64,000 bases of DNA from Chara braunii (taxonomy: Eukaryota; Streptophyta; Charophyceae; Charales; Characeae). This document shows positions 53,712-64,000 of this stretch, in pieces. The stretch is from contig BFEA01000105.1 in NCBI GenBank assembly GCA_003427395.1, forward strand, positions 269,593 through 333,592, in the 5' to 3' direction. A program made the position numbers and the translations under genes. The notes beneath the pieces are model-generated. The model was given only the letters and a program-made list of their open reading frames with translations. It had not been told where the DNA came from and did not search any database. How positions within the stretch are numbered: the stretch's first letter is position 1; the number at the start of each line of letters is the position of its first letter.

Positions 53712-54200
53712 ATGGGGCTCGCTGCACTACTCTAGACTCGTGAAAAATTTATCGAGTCGTTTTTGAGATGTCAGAGTCATGAGATGTCCTAAAATCTACG
53801 CATCGCCGCACTAGCTCTGGACTCTAGAAAAGCTAGGTTTGCTCCATCACTTTCTGAGCTCGGCCATTTCACTACAGGACAGCGCCAGCCTGGGTTGTCA
53901 GTCTAGACCCAAGGCCAACTCAAGGGAAACCAAGGCGGTTCAAGGGTCCTCCGGGTCTCCCTAAAAAAAGCCGCCTTCGCAGGCTGGTGCTCTACATCAA
54001 TCTAGAGTGAGAAGGACGGACCTGCTCTGACAGCTCAAGAAATGAAAGATCTAGAGTGAACTTGGAGCAATGACGACTCTGCTACTTTTCTAGCGTCGTT
54101 CTGACAGCCCTAGAACAGGTTTTCGAGCGCCCATTTCTTGAGTAAGTGCAGCCATGCCTCACTCAAGAAAAAGCTTGAATCTAGAGTAGTGCAGCGGGCC
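53712..54200. mobile_element. Long family B element, about 490 bp
   Basis: The ends ggggctcgctgcactactct (then aga) and, in reverse, ggcccgctgcactactctag are inverted repeats of the same sequence that bounds the 120-bp family B elements. The interior has several tctaga-containing segments in both orientations and no evident transposase. It may be a larger non-autonomous relative. Confidence 0.8.
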
Positions 54201-54448
54201 ACCAGTACCTTTCACACCCATTTTGTTCGGATGTGGCCGTGAAGGCAGCACATACTTGTGCAATCAGACTCGTTTTCAAACACACTTTTCACACATGTAA
54301 ACAGTAACGCAGCATACTGGCGACATGCGCCCACTCAAACTCAGAGATATTTCACTCCCAATTGGCTATGGCGACCTCAGCGCCCAAACATCTCACTGTT
54401 CACATACACGGGATCACCCTGGATATCCCACACGCATCACTCTAACAC

Positions 54449-55091
54449 NNNNNNNNNNNNNNNNNNNNNNNNNNNNNNNNNNNNNNNNNNNNNNNNNNNN
54501 NNNNNNNNNNNNNNNNNNNNNNNNNNNNNNNNNNNNNNNNNNNNNNNNNNNNNNNNNNNNNNNNNNNNNNNNNNNNNNNNNNNNNNNNNNNNNNNNNNNN
54601 NNNNNNNNNNNNNNNNNNNNNNNNNNNNNNNNNNNNNNNNNNNNNNNNNNNNNNNNNNNNNNNNNNNNNNNNNNNNNNNNNNNNNNNNNNNNNNNNNNNN
54701 NNNNNNNNNNNNNNNNNNNNNNNNNNNNNNNNNNNNNNNNNNNNNNNNNNNNNNNNNNNNNNNNNNNNNNNNNNNNNNNNNNNNNNNNNNNNNNNNNNNN
54801 NNNNNNNNNNNNNNNNNNNNNNNNNNNNNNNNNNNNNNNNNNNNNNNNNNNNNNNNNNNNNNNNNNNNNNNNNNNNNNNNNNNNNNNNNNNNNNNNNNNN
54901 NNNNNNNNNNNNNNNNNNNNNNNNNNNNNNNNNNNNNNNNNNNNNNNNNNNNNNNNNNNNNNNNNNNNNNNNNNNNNNNNNNNNNNNNNNNNNNNNNNNN
55001 NNNNNNNNNNNNNNNNNNNNNNNNNNNNNNNNNNNNNNNNNNNNNNNNNNNNNNNNNNNNNNNNNNNNNNNNNNNNNNNNNNNNNNNNNNN
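54449..55091. other. Assembly gap (643 N)
   Basis: Unknown sequence, most of the 3' LTR of the minus-strand gypsy element by position. Confidence 1.
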
Positions 55092-55146
55092 GGATCGACC
55101 CCTGGGATCTGCATCNGCTACTGCCAAAGGTGAAAACTGTTTCACA
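55092..55146 (-). mobile_element. 3' LTR start of minus-strand gypsy element
   Basis: The sequence ggatcgacccctgggatctg to gtgaaaactgtttca is the same as 59065-59119. In element orientation the LTR begins tgaaacagttttcacc after a purine-rich ggacggtgggtg. The rest lies in the gap. Confidence 0.85.
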
Positions 55147-55182
55147 CCCACCGTCCTAAATTCGAGGTCCTCCGAGAATATT

Positions 55183-56559
55183 TCAATCCAAGACTGGACC
55201 TTTACCTTTCTTATCTCGTTCGTAAGCCCTCACTATGTCAGGGGCTGTCTCCAACAGTTCTGTTCTTGTGAACCAACAGTCGTCTTCCGGCTCCTGGTAG
55301 GCAAACCGAACCTTGTACTGTTTCTGGGGACGACCTCTACCTCCTGTTCTAAACACATCTTCGTCTACAATACCGTCAATGTCGTATCTTCCATCCATAT
55401 CCGGAGGGATCATTGATCTTCTCGAGGCAAACTGTTCACTTGTGACACATGGTAGCAACTTGGAAGCATGGAAGACTGGGTANGTGTGGAGGTGTGCTGG
55501 GATCTCTATAGTATAGGACGGTCCATTCTCTCCGCCTTTGACTTCTAATACCGGCCACGGTCCTCTATAGGCAGGCAATAACTTCTGCGAGATGTGCTCC
55601 TCAGGTGCAAACTCTTTAGATTTGACCCAGACTAAGTCGCCTACTTGAAACTGTGAGGGGCGACGGTGCTTATTAGCCTGTTCTATCATTCTATGTTGGG
55701 TCTTTCTGAGGTTCTCAACAACAGTTGCTAACTCTTTCTCTTGCTGCAAAGCAAACTCCCTGGTTCCGGGCGGTAGTCTGTTAATCTGATCCCGGTTCAG
55801 TCCTTCGAACGGTCTGTGTGGTCTAAAGGACTTGTGCAACTCATTGGGAGTGCGGCAGGTCGATAGATGCACGCTGTTGTTGTATGCACTAGCTACTTTA
55901 GGCAACATCTCATCCCAGTTAATTTGATCTGGTCTAATGTACATGCGCAGAACTTGCTGTAGGATCTTGTTCATCTGTTCTGTCTGACCGTTAGTCTCTG
56001 GGTGACGGCCAGATGACATTAACAACTTAGATCCGTAAACTCTCATGAGTTCTTGCCAGTTCTGGCTGGTGAAGCGACTATCTCTATCACTAACAATTGA
56101 CAATGGGATTCCATTCTCACTAACCCAAGAGTCAAAAAACTTCTTTATTACTAAATCTGTACGTGCCTTTGCAGGCAAGGGAACAAAAACTGCATACTTA
56201 CTACAACGGTCGACTATGACCATGACTTGGCTCTTACCATGTCTACTCTTGACTTGCGTGTCCATGAAGTTTATAGACACTGAGTCTCCCGGCTGATCCG
56301 GAATAGGCAAGGGCCTGAGAAGACCTAAGGGCGCGCGTGTAGTAGACTTATTTCTCTGGCAGACTTTACAACTGCGGACATACTCTATGCAGTCATTCTT
56401 CATCCCTGGCCATGTGTACGTACGCATCAGATTGGCTAATGTCTTTTGCCAACCGAAGTGTCCCTCAGTATCGTGACATTCCCCTAGAATTAGACTACGA
56501 ATCTCTTCGCTGTTGGGAACGCACAGGCGGTCAAACACATTAGTCTTCTCAAACAGCAA
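55183..56559 (-). pseudogene. Ty3/gypsy integrase with chromodomain
   Basis: A 458-codon open frame. It has the H2C2 zinc-binding region near residues 29-70 (HDTEGHFGW...CKVCQRN), catalytic residues in NFMDTQ, VSDRDSRFTSQ and GRHPETNGQTEQMN, a GPY/F-like LLPAYRGPWPVLEVKGGENG and a C-terminal chromodomain-like DIDGIVDEDVFRTGGRGRPQ, KQYKVRFAYQEPEDDCWFTR. Length and order are complete for a chromovirus. It is cut off from the RT frame by the duplication at 56529-56634. Ns at 55483 show allelic or copy ambiguity. Few defects suggest recent insertion. Confidence 0.95.
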
Positions 56560-56634
56560 TCCGTCAGTAGTGCGGTAATCTGGTCAAACACATTAGTCTT
56601 CTCAAACAGCAATCCGTAAGTAGTGCGGTAATCT
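56529..56634. repeat. 53-bp tandem duplication inside pol
   Basis: Two units starting ggtcaaacacattagtcttc at 56529 and 56582 differ at about one base. The period 53 is not a multiple of three, so it shifts the frame between RNase H and integrase. It could also be an assembly artefact. Confidence 0.93.
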
Positions 56635-56676
56635 GGTTCGGTCTCTGGGGTCTCTCTAACTCTCTTTAGGAGGTCG

Positions 56677-58150
56677 TTATAGATAGGGTCCTGCGTATAC
56701 GCTTGTTTCACTTTCTCCTGCAGGTCTCTCCCTATATCCAGATAATGTACTACGGCACCAAAGTAGAGCCACTACATTGTACTTGCCCTTTACTGGCTTG
56801 AGCTCAAAGTCGAATTGGTCTATCTCTGCGGCCCACCTAGTCAACTTAGGTGTCATCTTGGCCTGGGTCTTTAGCCATCTAAGCGATTCATGGTCCGAAT
56901 AGACTTTGAAGTGCCTCCCAAGCAGGTAATGCTTCCAATGGTCTAAAGCCTGCCTGAGAGCGTAGAGTTCTCTCTCGTACGTGGAGGTAGCAACCTTCTC
57001 ACAGGGCATCCTCGCTGACATGAACTCTACGGGTCTATAACCATTGCCGTCGTCTTGCTGCAACACGACGCCTATCCCATACTGACTCGCGTCCGTGGTG
57101 ACGACAAATGGCAAAGACGGACCTGCAACTTTGAGGATAGGATATTCTATTAACGCGCGCTTTAGCTTCTTGAGCGCAGACGTACAGTCTTTGTCCCATT
57201 GCCAGATTGCCTCTTTCTTTAGCAACCTGCGCAAGGGAGCGGCGATAGTAGAGAAGTTCCTTAGGAACTTCCTATAGTAGTTAGCTAAGCCTAGGAACGA
57301 CCGCAACTCTGTCAATGTGCGGGGCGTCGGCCAATCTCTGATCGCCGCGATCTTGCTGTCCTCTGGCTTAATGCCATCTCCGTCCAACACGTGGCCCAAG
57401 TATAAGACTTGCATCTTGGCCCACTCGCACTTCTTCGCGTTGATCTTGAAGTTAGCCTCTCTAAGCTTCTCCAAGACCTGCCTCAGATGACCCTGATGTT
57501 CCTGGAGGGTCTTACTAAAGACTAGGATATCATCTAAGTAGACTACTACAAATTTATCTAACCATGGTCTAAACAGGTCGTTCATACAACGCTGAAAAGT
57601 AGCTGGCGCGTTGGTTAGTCCGAAGGGCATCACTATGAACTCATAATGCCCGTATCTCGTCCGGAACGCAGTCTTGTACTGGTCATCAGGATGNACCTCT
57701 ATCTGATGATANCCGGANTTTAAGTCTATCTTAGAGAAATANTTGCAACCCTGCACCCGATCTAAAAGATCGTCTATCCTGGGCAGCGGCTCAGCATTCT
57801 TTACGGTGATCGCATTTAATCCCCTATAGTCTATACACATTCTCAGCTCTCCTTCCTTCTTGGGGACAAACAGAACGGGTGCTCCAAAAGGAGACGAACT
57901 GGGCTTGATCCAACCTTTCTCAAGGAGCTCGTCTAACTGTTTGCGAAGCTCCTCTAACTCTCTAGGGGACATCCTGTAGACTGCACCCTTAGGAGTTCTA
58001 CTGCCAGGTTCTATCTCTATCCTGTGCTGGATGGGTCGCGACACTACTCCTCTCGGCGACTCAGTCAAGTCTTTGAATTCTTCCAGCAGCTTGGCAATTG
58101 TTGGATCTGTGGAACTATCCTTTTCCTGGGCCTCAGTGACAGGTCTAACA
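56677..58150 (-). pseudogene. Ty3/gypsy reverse transcriptase and RNase H
   Basis: The frame is open from about 58150 ([20 protein letters not shown]) and the first ATG is at 58068. RT motifs in order: [53 protein letters not shown] and the catalytic VVYLDDILVFS. RNase H follows: TTDASQYGIGVVLQQ, YERELYALRQALDHW and YSDHESLRWL. It copies RNA into DNA and removes the template. Ns at 57694-57742 obscure a few RT codons. The RNase H end runs out of frame near 56750. Confidence 0.95.
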
Positions 58151-58550
58151 TAAACTACGAAGACCTGTTCCTCTTAACTGCTCCTTTTTGACTAATCGCG
58201 CGAATGCGGGAGCATTGAGACAGCAATGTGCCAAGGTATTGTTTACACCAGACACATGGAACAAGCGGGGAGTCTTAGCCTCACCTGACGGACTAGGGAG
58301 CCTACACTCGTGCTCTTTCAACTGGAGTGTGGCCCTTGCTGCCTCTCCCCAATCCATTCCTAACACTACATCGAAAGGAAGGTCATCTTGCACGAGGAGT
58401 GTCAGGGAATGGAGAACTTTCTCCACCTTCCCATCCTTCTCTAGGCGAAAGTACGCCTGGACTCCCTCTACGTAGTCCTCAACGCGCAGCCATAGCTGCC
58501 TCTAACCTATCGCTATGCTAACTCCTCCTCTCTTGCCCACTGCGTCCTCC
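58150..58550 (-). pseudogene. Ty3/gypsy protease remnant
   Basis: It encodes RQLWLRVEDYVEGVQAYFRL and LPFDVVLGMDWGEAARATL, the second half of a retropepsin domain (VLGMDW is typical). A TAG at the upstream edge, a frameshift near 58170 and absence of a DSG-type active site show it is incomplete. Confidence 0.7.
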
Positions 58551-58554
58551 GGGC

Positions 58555-59119
58555 TCATCTGCAGACCTCCTTGCACAAGTCGCTGTGGCAGCGCTTCCGC
58601 ATGGCTCAGGCAGGAATGAATGAATGGCTGGGCGCTGCCTCTTGATTTATACTTCAGAAATTCGTTGGTCTGCCCTTTGCCATCGGCCCTTGGTGCTCAC
58701 AGTCCCCCTGTGGTACTTGCTGGANTGGACTGGGACTCTCTAGACCCTTCTCCTGACTGTAGGCAGTCGTACNGTCGACTCAGTGCAGTTGCACTGAGGT
58801 CCTACCTGTTGACNTTGCCACTTGTCTTCGTCTGAAAACGTGGGCNTACCTTAGATTCACCACTTGACCACTTGCCGACCTTCTAGAAGGACTAAAGCTA
58901 GGCCTCTGGACTCTACTTGGACTCCTACCTTACAGGTCTACAGTTCGAATCTCCCTACAGCCTACAACCTACGGCGACCTACTTACCACTGGCTATCGTG
59001 CAGGTCACGGGTTCAACTCCAGGGAACTGTGCAGATACTGTACACAGGTAAGCTGAGGTCAAAGGATCGACCCCTGGGATCTGCATCGGCTACTGCCAAA
59101 GGTGAAAACTGTTTCACTT
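58555..59119 (-). mobile_element. 5' LTR and leader of minus-strand gypsy element, gag missing
   Basis: The right edge (59065-59119) equals the 3' LTR start at 55092-55146. The whole interval to the protease is only about 570 bases, so gag is deleted. The LTR length cannot be fixed because its partner is in the gap. Ns are at 58726, 58773, 58814 and 58847. Confidence 0.7.
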
Positions 59120-59252
59120 GGGGCTCGGCCTAACTGAAATAGACTTCCAACACCAGCCAAAGAAAGCAAAACACACCTAATCTGGTTCGTTTTTGGTTGT
59201 GCCACACCGGGAACTCCGAAAAAGAGACTCGGGGGTACTGGTGGTTTAAGGG
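59120..59252. mobile_element. Partial family A MITE-like element
   Basis: It ends gggggtactggtggtttaag and contains gttcgtttttggttgtgcca. The left end ccaccagtacc may be at 54197, in which case the gypsy element is nested inside it. Confidence 0.5.
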
Positions 59253-59259
59253 CATGATG

Positions 59260-61900
59260 CCTGCCCGCTGCTGAAATTTGTGGTTGGGATGGTTGGTGAT
59301 TGGGGGGTTCTTTTTTTCATAATTTTTGGCCATTGGCCAATTTTCATTTCGCGTTTTTCCCCTGCTATACCATACTCTGGACCCCTAGGTCCTGCACAGT
59401 CAGGTTAGAATCCGTTAGATATCTAGACCACGATCTTGGTGCTTCCAGAGGTTTGCTGTGCGTCTGAGAAAACCACGACACTGTCTGCATTGCAGGTCTA
59501 ACACGCCTGTGAGTCTCTGTCGATTTTTCAGTTCATGTGCTGTTTTCCTTCACTCTTACAGGGGCTACGCGTAGGGGACTTCATCCTTTTGCCTTGCCGT
59601 TCCGATCCTGTGCTGTCAGAGTGGCGTCAGGCTGTGGCTCATATGATGACTGCTGGCGGCATCCAGTCTCCGTTGTCAGCGGTCTGAAATACTACATTTT
59701 TGACTGTCGCGATTTCGTTTAAACTTTAAACTTCAAACAAAATTGGCGTCCCACACCTGTCGCACACCATCAAGACCTAGCCTCGACCTAGCCTAATATG
59801 GGACCATGCCCCTGAGGAGGCCATGGGTTGGAGTGCCACATCTGAGGGCTCGTCCGTGTAACCGGGAAAGCTATTTGACAGGGATGAATGGCTGGAATTG
59901 CATCATCGCTATTTTTCTGGCGGAGGAGAGTCCTTGTTGTTCCTAGAACCGCCGTCCTTGTCTTCTTTCTTTAAAAAGAAAGTTTGTGCCATATTTGCTT
60001 ATACAGACAGCTGCACTGGCAAGAGTCAGGGCTGTGACGGTCCAGGCAGTCTGGAATCATATGCCGCCACGATGGTTTCAAGGAGGGTTGATGGATCATT
60101 GCATGTCACCACCCCCCTCCCCCTCCCTTCCTTCTTCCCCTGTGTTAGTGGGTTCTTGACCCCCCTCTCAAGGGAAGTCTATTATTTTTTTCTTGAATAA
60201 GGAAGTTTGTGCTGATTTGCTTATCCGGACAGGCTGGTTGGGAGTAGTCGCGGTGATAACGGTTCAGGCAGTTCGGAATTGTATGCGGATGGCATGATAG
60301 TTTCCAGAGGGTCGGTGACTGCGGTTGCTCAACCCCTGCCCCTTAGTTCCCGCTCCCTCTTTTGTTGTGGTTAATTCTCTGCATTAAGTTTTTTGTGGCT
60401 TACGGAGTGGGCCAGCTCCCACATATGTGATGATGGCAACTCAAAATTATTGGACCGGCATGTTTTTTTTCAGTATCAGCAGCGTAATGTTGACCACTGA
60501 ATTTTTAATCTGATTTTTCAAAATGGTTTTGGGTTTCATGGGAGTGCCAGTGGTGGGGTGCACGATACATCTCTTTCTGACATATCTCGTTAAATTGGGC
60601 AGGCTGATCAATGCGACCTGGTGGGAACGTTTTTGGGGAAAAAGTTCAAAAAACAATGAAAAAAGGATGGTGGCTTGCGAGGTTTAGGGATTGATTTTCT
60701 GCTTTGCCCAGGGTTGTCCTGACCTACAGTGTCGGGGTGGGCTTTATACGTGTTCATTATACACTCGTATTATCTGTGAGATGTGGCATTCTGCAAATGA
60801 TCGGCAGCAGTGTTCCACCAGAGGAAGGGAGTATAGGGGTGGAATCCCGACAAATGACTGAGCGTTTCCTTGGGCAAAGGATGGTGGGGATTCTAGCACG
60901 TTCAAGCGTGTAGGGTTGGGATCCTGACAAATGATTTTGTGAGTGTGTTCAGGACTCGGAAGACACAGCTGGCTGAATCATCAGCCGGAATGTTTCAGGT
61001 TTTGAATTTCGGTAGCATGAGGGTGTACTCACATCAAGTGGGTGACAGTGCACATGTATCTAACCACTTTTGAGGTCAGATTCAGCTCAAAAGTCTTATG
61101 ATGAGTATGCTCTGAGATTCCAGAATCCCAGCAGAATCCTGTTTGCATGGGGTGCAGATTCCCATCATGACTGGGCTGGTCTGGTCTGGTCTGGTCTGGG
61201 TGAGCATATGCCCCTCACGACCTTTTGGGGTGAATCATGCATCCGGTCCATGTGGGCAGGTAAATACATGCGAGAAATTCCTATGGTCTTCACCTGAATG
61301 CCGGGTCATTATTCTGTACGTAGACCGAAAGTTGCACCAAATACGCGACTCTAATGACCAAGCAACGACAAGCATTCTATTCGGGTAAAGAGGGCAGTGG
61401 GAGTATGCTGTACTGTCAACAAGAATCACAGGACTACACAAAGTCTAGGCAAAGCGCAGAAATAGCCCGTCTCAATGTTAAGGAAGGACAAAACTAGCCT
61501 GGTCAAAATGTACCTGGCATCTGCACACTGATGTGCAGATCATGCACTTGGAAGTGTGGATGTCCAGATGCATCGTCACCAGGCTAGCTTCGACATGTAC
61601 GAATCTTAGTGGGTTGTGGCGAGGAGACATCTGAGGGGGTTGTTCTCGAGCTTGAGAGGCAGGCCCCGCTTGTGCATGTTCGTACTACGAGAGCACCAGC
61701 GTCATAGCCCGCTTCATGACTTCGAATCACAGAGTTAGCAAAAGTGGGCCCAGGGGCCTGGCCCTTGTATGTTTTAACCTTGTTGAAATTGGTACAGTAT
61801 CTATAGAGTGGAGTAATAGACTTGGTTAAACTATCAGTACCCCAGGGGGTTTTAGGCCGCCTCCGGGGAGGAGGCTCTGACGCAAATGCACAAGGACCCA
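59260..61900. other. Unassigned region with a diverged duplication
   Basis: The units 59979-60110 and 60203-60330 share aagtttgtgc..atttgcttat, ggt(c/t)caggcagt(c/t)(t/c)ggaat and a later atggt(a)gttt block, period about 224. A ggtct run (61178-61199) is present. No gene is supported. Confidence 0.55.
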
Positions 61901-61959
61901 CGCAGCGTACCGTTTCAGCCACTGTATTAACGGCCTAAAAACGTGGAGGTACTGGTGGT

Positions 61960-62158
61960 TTAAACTATAAGTACGTTTGCCAGCCATTTTTCTCCGACGC
62001 AGTGTGCATGTGGCTGCAAATTTAGGGGGCCAGCCTACCGGAGCGAAACAGCTGGTGGCGCCAGCCAAAGGAGGCCCATGTCAGTTCATTTCTTTTTGAT
62101 GTGCAGTGCATTTTTTGTGTTGGGAAAAAGAGGCTCGGAAGTACCCGTGGTTTTAACT
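61960..62158. mobile_element. MITE-like element, family A
   Basis: It starts taaactataagtacgtttgc and ends gaagtacccgtggttttaac. Its middle (ccagccatttttctccgacg, aacagctggtggcgccagcc) matches the 43.5 and 36.9 kb copies. Confidence 0.75.
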
Positions 62159-62721
62159 TGGCTTTACTATTTACTGTGTCTTCCCCCCCCAACTCTCTTA
62201 ATTTGGATGGAGTCTACTGTACATGGATTGGTATACAGATTTTAGTTTTAGTCTGGGGACTCTGGTCTGCATGGGCAGGAGTTACTCATTTCCACAAGCG
62301 GCATGGGATGCTTTTTTTTTTGGTTGTTGTTTTCCCGATAAAACAGGCCCTTATGGTCCTGGGTCCATGTCCATTCTGGGGGGTGTCAGTGGTTGTTTAT
62401 TTATTATTTTAATAATCATATAAACTATCTGAACAATGTTGAACCAAAGAACTAAGATGTGAAATTATGTTGCCACCGAGGCTACCAGAGTGGGGGGGAT
62501 TGTGAAGCCATCTCTTCTCCTATATACTTCCTAAAGCTGGAATGGAAATGTGGACCTGTTTGTTCGCTATGGTGTCTATCTAGAGAATTTTGACTGGTGG
62601 ATTTGCTCTCGTGCCTGACTTTGGATTCTGGACGTGGTTTGATGCCCAACCTGGTGGTATTTGTTGCATGTGGTTCTGATATTCGGTACCGTTTCTTGGT
62701 TTTTGCATGTTATCGTTTCAG

Positions 62722-62974
62722 GAACAATGGGTTCATCCTCCTCGACAGGGGGTTGGGATGCCAAGAATTAGATCTTTCCCTACTACCCCCTCTGCCCTGG
62801 AGCGTCCTGTCAGTTGGGAGGATATGGACTATTCGTCCAACGGACTTGATGTCATTGCGACCGATCCTGCGCTGGCAGCACATCAAAAGCATCTCATGTC
62901 ACGGTATCGGTTATTTCTGAGCACAAAAAAGATGTATGACGCTCACGAAGGCGGACTCGAAGAATTTGCACGGG
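62722..62974 (+). CDS. Exon of starch/glycogen branching enzyme
   Basis: A 253-bp exon bounded by ttgcatgttatcgtttcag and gtaaga encodes EQWVHPPRQGVGMPRIRSFP, TTPSALERPVSWEDMDYSSN, then DPALAAHQKHLMSRYRLFLS and DAHEGGLEEFARG. The block DPxLxxxxxHxxxRYxxF...EGGLEEFxRG is characteristic of the N-terminal helical segment of GH13 1,4-alpha-glucan branching enzymes, just before the FG...REWAPGA carbohydrate-binding (CBM48) part. The enzyme makes alpha-1,6 branches, usually in plastids in plants. The exon ends in phase 1. The next exon is not seen before the window end. Upstream exons were not found. Confidence 0.8.
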
Positions 62975-63093
62975 GTAAGAATAAGACAGTGCCACTATGC
63001 CGCTTTGTGATTGAATGGCACACACACGCATGGGGTAATCACGAACTCTGGGCGATGTGGCGAGTCCTAATCCATCAGTCAAATGCGACCTGC
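62975..63093 (+). other. Intron start of the branching-enzyme gene
   Basis: The donor gtaaga follows the exon directly. The expected continuation of the protein is not encoded in the remaining 1,025 bases, so the intron probably extends past the window. Confidence 0.6.
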
Positions 63094-63245
63094 GCAGACT
63101 GTCGTCTTTGAACCTCCTGATGAGTCGGCGAAAGTCCGACAAAACAGTCTGGCACAGTCATGTTCGTTTTTGTTTGTGGAGGTATCCCCATCCTTCTGTC
63201 TCCTCCCTCCAGCTTTCTCTCCTATCTTCTCCCTGTCTCATTGCC
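63094..63245 (+). mobile_element. Hammerhead element in branching-enzyme intron
   Basis: Helix III gcagactgt with acagtctgg, GTC (cut predicted after 63103), helix I of 13 bases with poor pairing, CTGATGA 63117-63123, helix II gtcgg-cgaaagt-ccgac and AAAA in place of GAAA at 63141-63144. The core change should reduce or abolish cleavage. Its tail differs from other copies. Confidence 0.75.
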
Positions 63246-63479
63246 AACTGAAATTTCTTGTTGCTTTCTATATTGTTTTTCTATTTTTTGAGTTCTGTGT
63301 ACTCCTCTCTATTGTGTTGTCGCACCACAAGGACGAATGTATCAAGTGCAACGAAAATGAGCGATAGTGAAATGACAGAAATCCAGAGTGCAAAATCACA
63401 TTGAAAGCCAACAAGTCTAACACTGTCCAGAATGCAGAAATGCACTGATATTCCACCAATGGAGAACCAAAGCACCGAA

Positions 63480-64000
63480 TGTGAATGTCAATGAGAGCAT
63501 ACTCTCGCCACCACCAACATATGTCCTACTTTGCGCTCAGCGCCCAGACTACGACCACACAGCTACTAGCAGCCTACAAATTGACAATGCATCCTGTTGA
63601 CGTCAACAGCAATAGCCGAAGTACATGAAGATGTCGACCTTGTAGACCATCGCCAAGACCAGGTACGTGCCCTCACATCATCAACCTCATCTCTCTCTCT
63701 CTCTCACCGTCGACTTCATCACCCACGTCTTCTCCCCCTCGAAGACCACCACCACCTCTCGCTGGCTGTCCAAGCCCAAGCCCGGCTACGCGGGCTGGGA
63801 TATGGTGCTGGCCACAGCAGCCCCTTCCTCACGGGTTACCGCACGCGCGCACGCTTCTGCACTGGCGCTAGCAGCAGCACACGAGCGTTCGCTCCAGCGG
63901 CGCTGCCGCCGTTCTACCAGTTCCGGAATACCTCTCCCGGTGCCCAGCCCTTTCCTATATGGAAAGTGGCGGGCGCATTACCACTTGCTTGGCCCGTGAG
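63480..64000 (+). repeat. Dispersed GC-rich repeat, family G copy 3 (runs off the end)
   Basis: gacgtcaacagcaatagccg, aagtacatgaagatgtcga and agaccaggtacgtgccctca align with 29.16-29.23 kb. ccctttcctatatggaaagt aligns with 29.43 kb. The final long open frame (63667-63999) is Ser/Ala/Arg-rich and has no recognised domain. Confidence 0.55.

Noticed and set aside
54258-55416. 291- and 363-codon open frames
   Set aside because: Most residues fall in the 643-base gap.

Overview
The window is eukaryotic nuclear DNA, dominated by repeats and gene-poor. Evidence includes GT-AG-flanked exons, chromodomain Ty3/gypsy retrotransposons, LINE and SINE debris, retrocopies of U6 snRNA, MITE-like inverted-repeat elements and many long microsatellites. 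The one exon whose family I recognise belongs to starch/glycogen branching enzyme. Together these suggest a large repeat-rich genome of the green lineage. A streptophyte alga of the Chara type is my guess, but the sequence alone does not prove the species. Two assembly gaps (27902-28246 and 54449-55091) and scattered single Ns show a draft assembly.

Layout: 1-8.9 kb is mostly AT-rich with diverged tandem duplications and no supported gene. 8.9-9.4 kb holds tRNA-like SINE heads joined to a U6 copy. 9.4-18.3 kb carries unassigned sequence, LINE pieces (12.9-14.1 kb, minus strand) and MITE families. 18.4-19.35 kb has a candidate acidic minus-strand exon and a 218-bp tandem pair of complete type III hammerhead ribozymes. 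19.4-28.5 kb is simple repeats, minisatellites, U6/SINE composites and a GC-rich dispersed repeat. 29-30.7 kb repeats the GC-rich family and the LINE. 30.7-32.5 kb is a dense, partly palindromic cluster of hammerhead elements. 33-43.7 kb contains minisatellites, MITEs, three minus-strand U6 copies and a second hammerhead cluster (38.2-39.1 kb). 43.7-49.0 kb is a tandem, internally deleted chromovirus: integrase, LTR, gag, integrase, LTR. 50.3-52.6 kb holds two possible exons. 53.7-54.2 kb is a longer inverted-repeat element. 55.1-59.1 kb is a minus-strand Ty3/gypsy element with RT, RNase H, integrase and chromodomain, broken by a 53-bp tandem duplication. 62.7-63.0 kb is the branching-enzyme exon, and its downstream intron contains another hammerhead.

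How the parts work together: there is no operon-like logic. The story is of RNA-templated copying. Hammerhead elements (tandem repeats, 5'-truncated copies), U6 snRNA copies with A tails and a target-site duplication, and tRNA-like SINEs all look like products of reverse transcription in trans. LINEs, and to a lesser degree Ty3/gypsy elements, are present as possible enzyme sources. The most notable observation is a family of about fifteen hammerhead-bearing units with a predicted 218-nt self-cleaved monomer. The second is eight U6-derived copies in 64 kb, some sharing diagnostic changes that point to a proliferating U6-derived retroposon.
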